Part shown: in pieces, positions 47,166 to 56,195 of the stretch
Numbering within the stretch: the stretch's first letter is position 1
How the letters are laid out: each line of letters opens with the position of its first letter
Origin: Pseudomonas sp. GD03944
Lineage (GTDB): Bacteria > Pseudomonadota > Gammaproteobacteria > Pseudomonadales > Pseudomonadaceae
Length of the DNA stretch: 64,000 bases
Direction of reading: 5' to 3'
NCBI RefSeq assembly: GCF_029839275.1
Contig: NZ_JAOCAH010000001.1
Coordinates: 620,001 to 684,000 of the forward strand
Notes under the pieces: model-generated
Told to the model about the DNA's origin: nothing
The model's database searches: none
What the model saw: the letters and a program-made list of their open reading frames with translations, nothing else
Translations under genes and position numbers: made by a program

Positions 47166-47576
47166 ATGAACGCTGTTGCCATGACCCGCGAACGCCTGGA
47201 ACAGGCTCTGGAGCACTCGCCCTTCGCCCAGATGATCGGCTTCAGCCTCACCGCTTTTGCCCCTGGACGGATCGAGATGGAAGTGCTGCCGCGCAAGGAA
47301 CTGACCCAGCACCACGGTTTCGTCCACGGGGCGGTGGTGGGCTTCATGATCGACAGCACCTGCGCCTGGGCCGCGGCCAGTGTGGTCGGCGACGTGGTCA
47401 CCAGCGAGTACAAGGTCAACCTGCTGGCTCCGGCACTGGGCGACAAGCTGATCTGCCGCGGCGAGGTGATCAAGGCCGGACAGCGCCAGGTGGTGACCCG
47501 GGCCGACGTGTTCGCCCTGCGCGACGGCCAGGAGAAAATCGTCGCCACCGGCCTGGCGACCATCGCCCGGGTGTAG
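47166..47576 (+). CDS. PaaI-type hotdog thioesterase
   Basis: A 136-residue hotdog-fold acyl-CoA thioesterase. Active-site region HHGFVHGAVVGFMIDS (catalytic-type Asp in the following helix) and the tight length are typical of the PaaI/YdiI group. Substrate unknown. Divergent from ung; the start at 47166 is the first with a ribosome site (GGAGACTGACC). Confidence 0.88.
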   Translation: MNAVAMTRERLEQALEHSPFAQMIGFSLTAFAPGRIEMEVLPRKELTQHHGFVHGAVVGFMIDSTCAWAAASVVGDVVTSEYKVNLLAPALGDKLICRGEVIKAGQRQVVTRADVFALRDGQEKIVATGLATIARV

Positions 47577-47594
47577 GGCCGGGCAGCCGGCACA

Positions 47595-48476
47595 TTAGCC
47601 CTGGTGCAGCGCCCGGTAATGACTGGGCGCCATGCCCACCACCTTGCGGAACAGCCGCGAGAAGTAATACACGTCCTCGTAGCCCAGTTGCTCGGCGACC
47701 TGGCGGATGCCCTGGCCGCCTTCGTCGAGCAGGCGACAGGCATGGGCCATTTTCAGCTGGATGAAGGCCTGGATCGGCGCGTGGCCGGTCAGGTCGCGAT
47801 AAGTCTTGGCGAAGTGGAAGCGCGACAGCTTGAACTGCGCCGCCAGCTCGTCGAGGTTCAGCGAATCATGCAGGTGCGCGCGCATCACCGCCTCTACGGC
47901 GTCCACGTCCAGCACCCGCCCGGATTTCAGCTTGGCCCGCGCCGGCAGCACCGCCAGCGAGGTCAGCAGCGCCTGCAACTGGTGCGCGGCGTAGATGAAG
48001 TGCGGCAGGCTCAAACCCTGCTTGCGCACGTTGAGCAGCGCATCGAATTCTGCCAGCAGCCGCGGCTGCACGCCGATGCGCCACAGCGGCCCCTTGCCCA
48101 GCGGCCGCAGGAAATCCGCCACCAGCTCGCCGTCGAAGTGCACCCAGTAAATCGTCCAGGGCTTGTCGGGATCAGCACCGTAGGCGTGGGCCGCGCCCTT
48201 GGGCAACAGCAACAGGTCGCCACCACCAACCATCAATCGTCCATCCGCTGTTTCCAGCCAACCCTGGCCGGCGCGGCAGTAGATCAGCAGGTGATCGTCC
48301 GGCGCCGGGCGGCTCATGCGATGCCCCTGCGCCTCGGGGTAATAGCCCAGTGCCAGCGGGAAGCAGCCCTGTGTCAGGGGGCTTCTGGCCAGCAGGCGGC
48401 GCAGGCGAGGCGGCGTGATGAAGCGCACGCCATTGGCCGGCAGGGGCCAGTTGGAGGTTTCGACAGCGGAGCGCAT
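47595..48476 (-). CDS. AraC-family regulator of the valine-degradation operon (MmsR-like)
   Basis: A 293-residue AraC-type activator with an arabinose-type N-terminal ligand domain ([27 protein letters not shown]) and the C-terminal double helix-turn-helix ([24 protein letters not shown] and [23 protein letters not shown]). It is divergent from the methylmalonate-semialdehyde dehydrogenase gene, the same relation as MmsR to mmsAB, and a pair of 13-bp direct repeats in the gap fits an AraC-type operator. A valine-derived inducer is likely but inferred. Confidence 0.9.
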   Translation of the reverse strand: MRSAVETSNWPLPANGVRFITPPRLRRLLARSPLTQGCFPLALGYYPEAQGHRMSRPAPDDHLLIYCRAGQGWLETADGRLMVGGGDLLLLPKGAAHAYGADPDKPWTIYWVHFDGELVADFLRPLGKGPLWRIGVQPRLLAEFDALLNVRKQGLSLPHFIYAAHQLQALLTSLAVLPARAKLKSGRVLDVDAVEAVMRAHLHDSLNLDELAAQFKLSRFHFAKTYRDLTGHAPIQAFIQLKMAHACRLLDEGGQGIRQVAEQLGYEDVYYFSRLFRKVVGMAPSHYRALHQG

Positions 48477-48503
48477 GGTGCTCTCTTGTTGTTGTACTTA
48501 TCC

Positions 48504-48537
48504 CAAGATAGTCCATCCAGCGCACAAGATCGTCAAT
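48504..48537 (+). promoter_or_regulatory. AraC-type operator: direct repeats 21 bp apart
   Basis: CAAGATAGTCCAT (48504-48516) and CAAGATCGTCAAT (48525-48537) match at 11 of 13 positions and are exactly two helical turns apart. The proximal copy ends where a -35 would lie for the -10-like TATAAC at 48560-48565. This is the geometry of a class II AraC activator site for the operon starting at 48615. Confidence 0.65.
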
Positions 48538-48614
48538 TCCCCCGCCCTACTCGCCCCGCTATAACTCTGGCAAAACAACAAACGGGCCCGCTGAGGTCCG
48601 CAGTGGAGGATGGG

Positions 48615-50111
48615 ATGAGCAAGGCAATTGCCCAGTTGATCGACGGCGAATGGCGTGAAAGCCGCACCCGCGAGTTCATCGAAGTCACCGACCCGGCGAC
48701 CCAGGACGTCCTGGCCCTGGCGCCCAAGGCCACCGCGGAAGAAATCGAGGCGGCCATTGCCAGCGCCAAGACGGCCTTCCTCACCTGGCGCGAGGTGCCG
48801 GTCCCGGAACGCGCCCGTCTGATGCTGCGCTACCAGCATCTGCTCAAGGAACACCACGACGAGATCGCCGAGCTGCTGGCCAGCGAGACCGGCAAGACCC
48901 TGGCCGATGCCAAGGGCGACGTCTGGCGCGGCATCGAAGTGGTGGAACAGGCGGCCAATATCGCCAGCCTGATGATGGGCGAGACCGTGGAGAACGTCGC
49001 CCGCGACATCGACACGTCAAGCTGGATTCAGCCCCTGGGCGTGTGCGTCGGCGTCACCCCGTTCAACTTCCCGGCAATGATCCCGCTGTGGATGTTCCCC
49101 CTGGCCATCGCCGCCGGCAATACCTTTATCCTCAAGCCGTCCGAGCAGGACCCGCTGACCCCCAACCGCCTGGCCGAACTGTTCATCGAGGCCGGCGCGC
49201 CCAAGGGCGTGCTGCAGGTGCTGCACGGCGCCCGGGAGGTGGTCGACAGCCTGCTGACCCACCCCGATATCCGCGCCATTTCCTTCGTCGGTTCGGTGCC
49301 GGTCGGCCAGCACATCTACCGCACCGGTACTGCCCACCTGAAACGGGTGCAGGCCTTCGCCGGCGCGAAGAACCACATGGTGATCCTGCCCGACGCCAAC
49401 AAGGAGCAGGTGCTGAGCAACCTGGTCGGCGCCAGCTGCGGCGCCGCCGGCCAGCGCTGCATGGCGATCAGCGTGGCGGTATTCGTCGGCGAATCGAAGC
49501 AGTGGATCGAGGAGCTGCGCGCGCAGATGGCCGAGTTGCGCCCCGGCTACTGGAACGACGCCCAGGCCGCCTACGGCCCGCTGATCAGCCAGCAGGCCCG
49601 GCAACGGGTGCTGCGCCTGATCGCCGAAGGCAAGGCGGAAGGCGCCGAGTGCCTGCTCGACGGCTCGCAGTGCAGCGTGCCCGGCTACCCCAACGGCAAC
49701 TGGCTGGGCCCGACCCTGTTCCGCGGTGTGACCGCGCGCATGAGCCTGTACCGCGAGGAAATCTTCGGCCCGGTGCTGGTGTGCATGGAGGTCAACACCC
49801 TGGACGAGGCGATCGCGCTGGTCAACGCCAGCCCCTACGGCAACGGCACCTCGCTGTTCACCCGCTCCGGCGGCGCCGCACGGCATTACCAGCACGCAGT
49901 GGAAGTCGGCCAGGTGGGGATCAACGTGCCGGTGCCCGTACCCCTGCCGTTCTTCTCCTTCACCGGCTGGAAAGGCTCGTTCTACGGCGACCTGCACGCC
50001 TACGGCAAACAGGGCGTGCGCTTCTTCACCGAGACCAAGACCGTCACCAGCCGCTGGTTCGATGAAAGCCCCGTCGCTGGCGGGCCGAACATGACTATCC
50101 AGCTGAAATAG
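48615..50111 (+). CDS. mmsA: CoA-acylating methylmalonate-semialdehyde dehydrogenase
   Basis: Converts methylmalonate semialdehyde with NAD and CoA to propionyl-CoA and CO2, the last step of valine breakdown. The 498-residue aldehyde dehydrogenase has the MMSDH features [24 protein letters not shown], catalytic Cys282 in GAAGQRCMA, and the [14 protein letters not shown] ending motif. GAGGATGGG precedes the ATG. First gene of the valine operon. Confidence 0.96.
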   Translation: MSKAIAQLIDGEWRESRTREFIEVTDPATQDVLALAPKATAEEIEAAIASAKTAFLTWREVPVPERARLMLRYQHLLKEHHDEIAELLASETGKTLADAKGDVWRGIEVVEQAANIASLMMGETVENVARDIDTSSWIQPLGVCVGVTPFNFPAMIPLWMFPLAIAAGNTFILKPSEQDPLTPNRLAELFIEAGAPKGVLQVLHGAREVVDSLLTHPDIRAISFVGSVPVGQHIYRTGTAHLKRVQAFAGAKNHMVILPDANKEQVLSNLVGASCGAAGQRCMAISVAVFVGESKQWIEELRAQMAELRPGYWNDAQAAYGPLISQQARQRVLRLIAEGKAEGAECLLDGSQCSVPGYPNGNWLGPTLFRGVTARMSLYREEIFGPVLVCMEVNTLDEAIALVNASPYGNGTSLFTRSGGAARHYQHAVEVGQVGINVPVPVPLPFFSFTGWKGSFYGDLHAYGKQGVRFFTETKTVTSRWFDESPVAGGPNMTIQLK

Positions 50112-50273
50112 CGGAGTCCGTCACAATGCAGCGCAACAGCCACGACATACCGGCCATAACCTGGCCACTCCATGGCTGGAGCGCTGTTTTCTTAGACCAA
50201 AAGACGACTCGAAAAGCTGTACAAGCGCGTAAAAGTTCTCCTCGCTCCAACAACAAAAACAAGGAGAACCACG
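50112..50273. other. 162-bp gap before the orphan binding-protein gene
   Basis: No gene is seen. The stretch is AT-richer than its flanks and could hold a second promoter for the downstream genes; no convincing -35/-10 pair was found. A strong ribosome site (AAGGAG, 50261-50266) lies at its end. Confidence 0.4.
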
Positions 50274-51521
50274 ATGCAACGATTGACTACCGCCCTGGCC
50301 CTCTGGGTCGGGTTCAGCCTGTGTGCGCAAGCTGCCGAGCCCATCACCCTGGGCCTCAACTACCCGCGCACCGGGTCGTATAAGGAAGAAGGATTGGCAC
50401 AGATGCGCGGAGCCTTGCTGGCCATCGACGAAATCAACGCCCAGGGCGGGGTGTTGGGTCGTCCGCTGCGACTGTCCAGCCGGGACGATGCCTCGCGTCC
50501 GTCCAAGGCCATCAAGAACGTCGACAAACTGGCCAGCGAAGGTGCGGCCATGCTCTTCGGCGGCGCCTCCAGCGCCGTGGCCATTGCCTCCGGCAAGCGC
50601 GCTGCCGAGCACGGCCTGCTGTACTTCGGCACCCTCACCTACTCCAACGACACCACCGGCAAGGACGGCCACCGCTACATGTTCCGCGAGTGCAACAACG
50701 CCTGGATGAGCGCCCGCGTGCTCGGTCAGTACCTGCACAAGACCCTGCCGGACAAGCGCTACTTCTACGTCACCGCCGACTACACCTGGGGCCACACCAG
50801 CGAAAGCTCGCTGCGCCAGACCACCAACAGCGAAGACGGCGCGCAGCACCCGAGCGTCAAGGTGCCCTTCCCCGGCGCACGCCTGGCCGATTACCAGGAC
50901 GCCCTGACCCAGGCCGCCTCGAGCAACGCCGAAGTCCTGGCCCTGGTGCTGTTCGGCGAAGACCTGGTGCGCGCCATGCGCATCGCCAAGGACCTGGGCC
51001 TCACCGAGCGCATGCAGATCGTCGCCCCCAACCTGACCCAGAGCATCGTCGAGCAGGCAGGCCCGGGTCTGATGGAAGGCGTGATCGGCACCGAGCCCTG
51101 GACCTGGCGCGTACCGGCCCTGGAGAAATCCGCCCGTGGCCAGGCCTTCGTCAACGACTACGCCAAACGCTACGAGATGTACCCCTCCAGCTCCGCCGCC
51201 TCGGCCTACAGCATCGTCTACCAATGGGCCGACGCCGCCAAGCGGGCCAACAGCCTCAGCAGCGAAGCGCTGATCAAGGCCCTGGAAGGCCATCGCTACC
51301 AGTTGCTGAAGGACACCCAGGAGTGGCGCGCCTTCGACCACCAGAACATCCAAACCGTCTACGCGGTCAAAGTGAAAGCGCGCGACGAGGTGCTCAAGGA
51401 CCCGCTGAAACAGGACTACTTCGAAATCGTCGACCGACTCGACGCCAACCAGGCGGCCCCCAGCCTTGCCGAATGGCAGGCCGAGCGGCGCAACGCCGGC
51501 CAACCCCTGACCCTGCAATGA
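50274..51521 (+). CDS. branched-chain-amino-acid-type ABC substrate-binding protein (orphan)
   Basis: A 415-residue periplasmic protein (signal peptide 1-20, cleaved after AQA) of the Peripla_BP_6/LivJ type: ITLGLNYPRTGSYKEEG, AIDEINAQGGVLGR, GGASSAVAIASGKRAAE and TLTYSNDTTG at the ligand site. No LivHMGF partners are in the window. Its stop is only 6 bp before the acyl-CoA dehydrogenase start, so it is part of the valine operon. Possible roles are capture of branched-chain amino or keto acids for a transporter encoded elsewhere, or ligand sensing. Confidence 0.88.
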   Translation: MQRLTTALALWVGFSLCAQAAEPITLGLNYPRTGSYKEEGLAQMRGALLAIDEINAQGGVLGRPLRLSSRDDASRPSKAIKNVDKLASEGAAMLFGGASSAVAIASGKRAAEHGLLYFGTLTYSNDTTGKDGHRYMFRECNNAWMSARVLGQYLHKTLPDKRYFYVTADYTWGHTSESSLRQTTNSEDGAQHPSVKVPFPGARLADYQDALTQAASSNAEVLALVLFGEDLVRAMRIAKDLGLTERMQIVAPNLTQSIVEQAGPGLMEGVIGTEPWTWRVPALEKSARGQAFVNDYAKRYEMYPSSSAASAYSIVYQWADAAKRANSLSSEALIKALEGHRYQLLKDTQEWRAFDHQNIQTVYAVKVKARDEVLKDPLKQDYFEIVDRLDANQAAPSLAEWQAERRNAGQPLTLQ

Positions 51522-51527
51522 GGACTT

Positions 51528-52694
51528 ATGGACTTCGAACTCAGCGATGAACAACGCCTGCTGGTAGACAGCGCCCGCGCCTTCGCGACGCGGGAGCTGG
51601 CGCCCCATGCGGCGGACTGGGACCGCGACCACCACTTCCCGGTGGACGTGATCAAGCGGGCGGCCGAACAGGGCTACCTGGCCCTGTACATCGACGAAGA
51701 CGATGGCGGCCTCGGGCTGTCACGGCTGTCCGCCTCGCTGATCTTCGAACAACTGTCCGCCGGCTGCATCGCCACCACGGCCTTTCTCACGATCCACAAC
51801 ATGGCCTCGTGGATGCTCGCCTCGTTCGGCGACCAGGCGCTCAAGGACGCCTGGCTGCCGCGCCTGGTCAGCGGCGAGCTGCTGGCCTCTTACTGCCTCA
51901 CCGAGCCGGATGCCGGCTCCGACGCCGCCCACCTGCGCACCCGTGCCCGGCGCGACGGCGACGACTACGTGATCGACGGCAGCAAGTGCTTCATCTCCGG
52001 CGCCGGCAGCACCGACGTGCTGATCGTCATGGCGCGCACCGGCGAAGACAGCGGCGCCAAGGGCGTGTCGTGCTTCCTGGTACCGGCTGACGCCGAGGGC
52101 GTGAAGTACGGGCGCAACGAACTGAAGATGGGTTGGCGCGCGCAACCCACGCGCAGCATCACCTTCGAAGGCGTGCGCATCCCTGCCAGCCAGCGCATCG
52201 GGCCGGAAGGCCAGGGCTTCGTCTACGCCATGAAAGGCCTGGACGGCGGCCGCATCAACATTGCCAGTTGCTCCCTGGGCGCGGCCCAGGCGGCGCTGGA
52301 GCAATCGCTGCGCTACGCCGAGGAGCGCAAGCAGTTCGGCAAGCCCCTGAGCGACTTCCAGGCGCTGCAGTTCAAGCTCGCCGACATGCTCACCGACCTC
52401 ACCGCCAGCCGGCAGATGGTGCGCCTGGCCGCGCACAAGCTCGACCACGGGCACAGCGAAGCCAGCCTGTACTGCGCCATGGCCAAGCGCTTCGCCACCG
52501 ACCACTGTTTCACCCTGTGCAACGAGGCGCTGCAGCTGCATGGCGGCTACGGTTACCTCAACGACTACCCGCTGGAGCGCTGGGTGCGCGACAGCCGTGT
52601 GCACCAGATTCTCGAGGGCACCAATGAAATCATGCGCGTGATCATCGCCCGCCGTCTGCTCGACCAGGGCGGCATGCTCGATCGCCTGCTGTAA
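51528..52694 (+). CDS. acyl-CoA dehydrogenase (isobutyryl-CoA dehydrogenase-like)
   Basis: FAD enzyme of 388 residues that should oxidise isobutyryl-CoA (or 2-methylbutyryl-CoA) to the 2,3-unsaturated CoA ester. Landmarks are YCLTEPDAGSDAA and FISGAGSTDV (FAD/substrate), ERKQFGKPLSDFQALQFKLADM, QLHGGYGYLNDYPLERWVRD, and the catalytic Glu363 in ILEGTNEIMR. The operon with MMSDH, hydratase, hydrolase and HIBDH favours isobutyryl-CoA as substrate. Confidence 0.93.
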   Translation: MDFELSDEQRLLVDSARAFATRELAPHAADWDRDHHFPVDVIKRAAEQGYLALYIDEDDGGLGLSRLSASLIFEQLSAGCIATTAFLTIHNMASWMLASFGDQALKDAWLPRLVSGELLASYCLTEPDAGSDAAHLRTRARRDGDDYVIDGSKCFISGAGSTDVLIVMARTGEDSGAKGVSCFLVPADAEGVKYGRNELKMGWRAQPTRSITFEGVRIPASQRIGPEGQGFVYAMKGLDGGRINIASCSLGAAQAALEQSLRYAEERKQFGKPLSDFQALQFKLADMLTDLTASRQMVRLAAHKLDHGHSEASLYCAMAKRFATDHCFTLCNEALQLHGGYGYLNDYPLERWVRDSRVHQILEGTNEIMRVIIARRLLDQGGMLDRLL

Positions 52695-52752
52695 CACCGA
52701 CGGAACGCGCCCTGCTGCAGCCGGGCGCCATCAGCATGGAAACGAGGACACT

Positions 52753-53571
52753 ATGAGTACTGCCGTAGAACCCTACAAACCCGGTGTATTCGACCTGACC
52801 CACAAGATCACCGTGGAAAAGCACGGCCACACCGCGCTGATCACCATCAACCACCCGCCGGCCAACACCTGGGACCGCGAATCGCTGATCGGCCTCAAGC
52901 AACTGGTCGAGCACCTCAACCGCGACGACGACATTTACGCCCTGGTGGTGACCGGCCAGGGCGGCAAGTTCTTCAGCGCCGGCGCCGACCTCAACCTGTT
53001 CGCCGATGGCGACAAGGCCCGCGCCCGGGAAATGGCCCGGCGCTTCGGCGAAGCCTTCGAGGCGCTGCGTGATTTCCGCGGTGTGTCGATCGCCGCGATC
53101 AACGGCTACGCCATGGGCGGCGGCCTGGAATGCGCCCTGGCCTGTGACCTGCGCATCGCCGAACGCCAGGCACAGATGGCTCTGCCGGAAGCCACGGTGG
53201 GCCTGCTGCCCTGCGCCGGCGGTACGCAGAACCTGGCCTGGCTGGTCGGCGAAGGCTGGGCCAAGCGCCTGATCCTCTGCGGCGAACGCATCGACGCGGA
53301 AACCGCCCTGCGTATCGGCCTGGTCGAACAGGTGGTGGACACCGGCGAAGCCCGCGGCCATGCCCTGCTGCTGGCGGCCAAGGTGGCGCGCCAGAGCCCG
53401 GTGGCGGTGCGCACCATCAAACCGCTGATCCAGGGCGCCCGCGAGCGCAGCCCGAACACCTGGCTGAGCGAAGAGCGCGAGCGCTTCGTCGACCTGTTCG
53501 ACGCCGACGACACCCGCGAAGGGGTGAACGCCTTCCTGGAAAAACGCGACCCGCAGTGGCGCAACAAGTGA
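52753..53571 (+). CDS. enoyl-CoA hydratase (methacrylyl-CoA hydratase role)
   Basis: Crotonase-fold enzyme of 272 residues. The two catalytic glutamates are in AMGGGLECALACD (near residue 124) and ALPEATVGLLPCAGGT (near residue 145), and the CoA oxyanion loop is FSAGADLNLF. In this operon it should hydrate methacrylyl-CoA to 3-hydroxyisobutyryl-CoA. The ATG follows GAGGACAC. Confidence 0.93.
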   Translation: MSTAVEPYKPGVFDLTHKITVEKHGHTALITINHPPANTWDRESLIGLKQLVEHLNRDDDIYALVVTGQGGKFFSAGADLNLFADGDKARAREMARRFGEAFEALRDFRGVSIAAINGYAMGGGLECALACDLRIAERQAQMALPEATVGLLPCAGGTQNLAWLVGEGWAKRLILCGERIDAETALRIGLVEQVVDTGEARGHALLLAAKVARQSPVAVRTIKPLIQGARERSPNTWLSEERERFVDLFDADDTREGVNAFLEKRDPQWRNK

Positions 53572-53577
53572 ACCCCT

Positions 53578-53613
53578 GGTGGTGGAAAACGCTTCGCGGT
53601 TTTCACCCTACCC
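53578..53613. repeat. imperfect inverted repeat between hydratase and hydrolase genes
   Basis: GGTGGAAAACGC / GCGGTTTTCACC around a TTCG-type loop, ending in the CACCCTAC tail shared with the repeats at 14952-15454 and 62397-62501. One of a dispersed family; a stem in the operon mRNA. Confidence 0.6.
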
Positions 53614-53697
53614 GGCGTACACCGATCACGATAAACCGCAGGCTGGCTCGGGCGATGCTGCCTACCACCCTGACCGCACACGACGACGGACACCCTG

Positions 53698-54801
53698 ATG
53701 AACGTGCAATTCGAAGAACGCGCCAGCCTGCATGGCTACCGCATCGGCATCGCCAGCCTGGATGCCGAGAAAAGCCTGAACGCCCTCTCCCTGCCAATGA
53801 TCGAGGCCCTGGACGCCAAGCTGAGCGCCTGGGCGGACGATCCGGATATCGCCTGTGTGATCCTGCGCGGCAACGGCCCCAAGGCCTTCTGCGCCGGCGG
53901 CGACGTGGTGCAGCTGGCCCGTCAGTGCCACGAGCAGCCCGGCGAGGTGCCGGCTCTGGCGCGGCGCTTCTTCGCCGATGAATACCGCCTCGACCACCGC
54001 ATCCACACCTACCCCAAACCCTTCATCTGCTGGGCCCACGGCCACGTGTTGGGCGGCGGCATGGGCCTGATGCAGGGCGCGGGCATCCGCATCGTCACCC
54101 CGAGCAGCCGCCTGGGCATGCCGGAAATCAATATCGGCCTGTACCCTGACGTCGGCGGCAGCTGGTTCCTGGCGCGCCTGCCGGGCAGCCTCGGGCTGTT
54201 CCTCGGCCTCACCGCCAGCGGCATGAACGCCCGGGACGCCCTCGACCTGGGCCTGGCCGACCGCTTCCTGCTCGACAGCCAGCAGGACGCCCTGATCAAC
54301 GGCCTGGTGCAACTGAACTGGAGCGAGCAGCCGACCCTGCAACTGCACAGCCTGCTCAAGGCCCTGGAAAACGAAGCCCGCGGTGAGCTGCCCGAGGCCC
54401 AGTGGCTGCCGCGCCGCGAGCGCCTCGACGCCCTGCTTGACCAGGCCGACCTGCCCACCAGCTGGCGCGCCCTCACCGCCCTGGAAGGCGACGATGACCC
54501 GCTGCTGGCCCGCGCGGCCAAGACCCTGGCTGGCGGCTGCCCGCTCACCGCCCACCTGGTCTGGGAACAGGTTCGCCGCGCCCCACAGCTGTCCCTGGCC
54601 GAGGTGTTCCGCATGGAATACGCCATGAGCCTGAACTGCTGCCGTCACCCGGAATTCCCAGAAGGCGTGCGCGCTCGCCTGATCGACAAGGACCACGCGC
54701 CCCGCTGGCACTGGCCGGACGTGACAACGATCCCGCAGGCGGTGATCGACGCGCACTTCGAGGCGGTCTGGGACGGCGAACACCCGCTGGCGGACCTGTA
54801 A
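53698..54801 (+). CDS. 3-hydroxyisobutyryl-CoA hydrolase (crotonase family)
   Basis: A 367-residue crotonase-superfamily protein with the longer form of HIBYL-CoA hydrolases: FCAGGDVVQL, GHVLGGGMGLMQGA, GMPEINIGLYPDVGGSWFL and the C-terminal FPEGVRARLIDKD. It removes CoA so that 3-hydroxyisobutyrate can be oxidised by the next gene product. Annotated elsewhere simply as enoyl-CoA hydratase/isomerase; length and operon argue for the hydrolase. Confidence 0.9.
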   Translation: MNVQFEERASLHGYRIGIASLDAEKSLNALSLPMIEALDAKLSAWADDPDIACVILRGNGPKAFCAGGDVVQLARQCHEQPGEVPALARRFFADEYRLDHRIHTYPKPFICWAHGHVLGGGMGLMQGAGIRIVTPSSRLGMPEINIGLYPDVGGSWFLARLPGSLGLFLGLTASGMNARDALDLGLADRFLLDSQQDALINGLVQLNWSEQPTLQLHSLLKALENEARGELPEAQWLPRRERLDALLDQADLPTSWRALTALEGDDDPLLARAAKTLAGGCPLTAHLVWEQVRRAPQLSLAEVFRMEYAMSLNCCRHPEFPEGVRARLIDKDHAPRWHWPDVTTIPQAVIDAHFEAVWDGEHPLADL

Positions 54802-54805
54802 CACC

Positions 54806-54881
54806 GTAGGAGGGGCCGGGCGGCGCTCCGTTTCAGCGGCGATTGGTCAGTGGTTCCAGTCGCGGCTGAAGCCCCTCCCAC
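54806..54881. repeat. extragenic inverted repeat between hydrolase and mmsB
   Basis: Arms GTAGGAGGGGC (54806-54816) and GCCCCTCCCAC (54871-54881) enclose a further stem CAGCGGCGA ... TCGCGGCTG. Same style as element A of the tandem array at 14811 and the repeat at 42129. Confidence 0.7.
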
Positions 54882-54939
54882 AATTTGAACGGCAACCAAG
54901 GCGAACTGCCCACCTGGACTGATCACGAGGAGAACAACA

Positions 54940-55824
54940 ATGACAACGATCGCGTTCATCGGCCTCGGCCACATGGGGCTGCCCATGGCCCGCAACCTGC
55001 TCAAGGCCGGCCATGAGCTGAAGGTATTCGACCTGGTGCAGAGCGCCATGCAGGAACTGGCCGCCGAAGGCGCGCAGGCGGCCAGCAGCGCCGAGGCTGC
55101 CGCCAAGGGCGCCCAGGTGGTGATCAGCATGCTGCCGGCCAGCCGCCATGTGGAAGGCCTTTACCTGGGTGACAAGGGCCTGCTCGCCGCCCTCGAACCC
55201 GGCACCCTGGTGCTGGAGTGCTCGACCATCGCCCCCGAGGTGGCGCGCAAGGTGCACCAGGCCGCCCAAGCCCGCGGCATCGAACTGCTCGACGCGCCGG
55301 TATCGGGCGGCACCGCCGGCGCGGCCGCCGGCACCCTGACCTTCATGATCGGCGGCACCGCCACCACCCTGGAAAAGGCCCGCCCGCTGTTCGGCCTGAT
55401 GGGCAAGAACATCCTCCACGCCGGTGCCGCCGGCGCCGGCCAGGTGGCCAAGGTGTGCAACAACCAGGTGCTGGCGGTGCAGATGATCGCCACCGCCGAA
55501 GCCATGGCCATGGGCGTGGCCAACGGCCTGGACCCCAGCGTGCTGGCCGAGATCATGCGCCAGAGTTCGGGCGGCAACTGGACCCTGGAAAAGTACAACC
55601 CCTGGCCCGGGGTGATGGAAGCGGCGCCAGCCAGCAAGGGCTACAGCGGCGGTTTCATGGCCGAACTGATGGCCAAGGACCTGGGCCTGGCCCAGGAGGC
55701 CGCCCAGCACAGCGGCAGCAGCACCCCCATGGGCGCCCTGGCACTGCAGATCTACCGCCTGCTGCTCAAGCAGGGCAAGGGCAAGAAGGACTTCTCGGTG
55801 GTGCAGCAACTGTTCATCGAGTGA
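54940..55824 (+). CDS. mmsB: 3-hydroxyisobutyrate dehydrogenase
   Basis: Oxidises 3-hydroxyisobutyrate to methylmalonate semialdehyde with NAD. The 294-residue beta-hydroxyacid dehydrogenase has the NAD loop FIGLGHMGLPMARNL (residues 5-19), substrate motif APVSGGTAGAAAGTL near residue 120 and the catalytic Lys in GQVAKVCNNQ near residue 171. Last enzyme of the operon. Confidence 0.96.
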   Translation: MTTIAFIGLGHMGLPMARNLLKAGHELKVFDLVQSAMQELAAEGAQAASSAEAAAKGAQVVISMLPASRHVEGLYLGDKGLLAALEPGTLVLECSTIAPEVARKVHQAAQARGIELLDAPVSGGTAGAAAGTLTFMIGGTATTLEKARPLFGLMGKNILHAGAAGAGQVAKVCNNQVLAVQMIATAEAMAMGVANGLDPSVLAEIMRQSSGGNWTLEKYNPWPGVMEAAPASKGYSGGFMAELMAKDLGLAQEAAQHSGSSTPMGALALQIYRLLLKQGKGKKDFSVVQQLFIE

Positions 55825-55827
55825 GGC

Positions 55828-56073
55828 TCAGCGCAGCGCCGGCAGGTGCAGCATGCCGAACAGCAGCACCTGCGTGCGCTCCCACCACGGGCTGGGCCGT
55901 GTATTGAGGCGCCGGGCGAGCAACGCCACTTCCGCCACATGGGCCAGCAGCACCAGGCCCGCCGCCCAGTTGACCCAGGCATTCAGCGGTGCGGCGAAGG
56001 GATAGAGCAGGTTGAGCAGCGCCACCAGCCAGAACATGGCCAGGGCGCCCTTGGCAAAGGACAGCAAGTGCAT
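55828..56073 (-). CDS. DUF1145 small membrane protein
   Basis: An 81-residue inner-membrane protein with two to three helices (AMFWLVALLNLLYPF; AGLVLLAHVAEVALLA) of the DUF1145 family; function unknown. The start at 56073 is the only one giving a typical length. It is convergent with mmsB (3 bp between stops). Confidence 0.85.
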   Translation of the reverse strand: MHLLSFAKGALAMFWLVALLNLLYPFAAPLNAWVNWAAGLVLLAHVAEVALLARRLNTRPSPWWERTQVLLFGMLHLPALR

Positions 56074-56195
56074 GGTTAACCCCCTGATCGGACACGGAAG
56101 GCTGCCGGTGCAACACCGGCCAGCCCATTCAGTGTGCCTATTCCACGCCAGGCGGTCGGCCGTACTTACGTTTGGAAGCGCGCCGCCCTCGCCAC

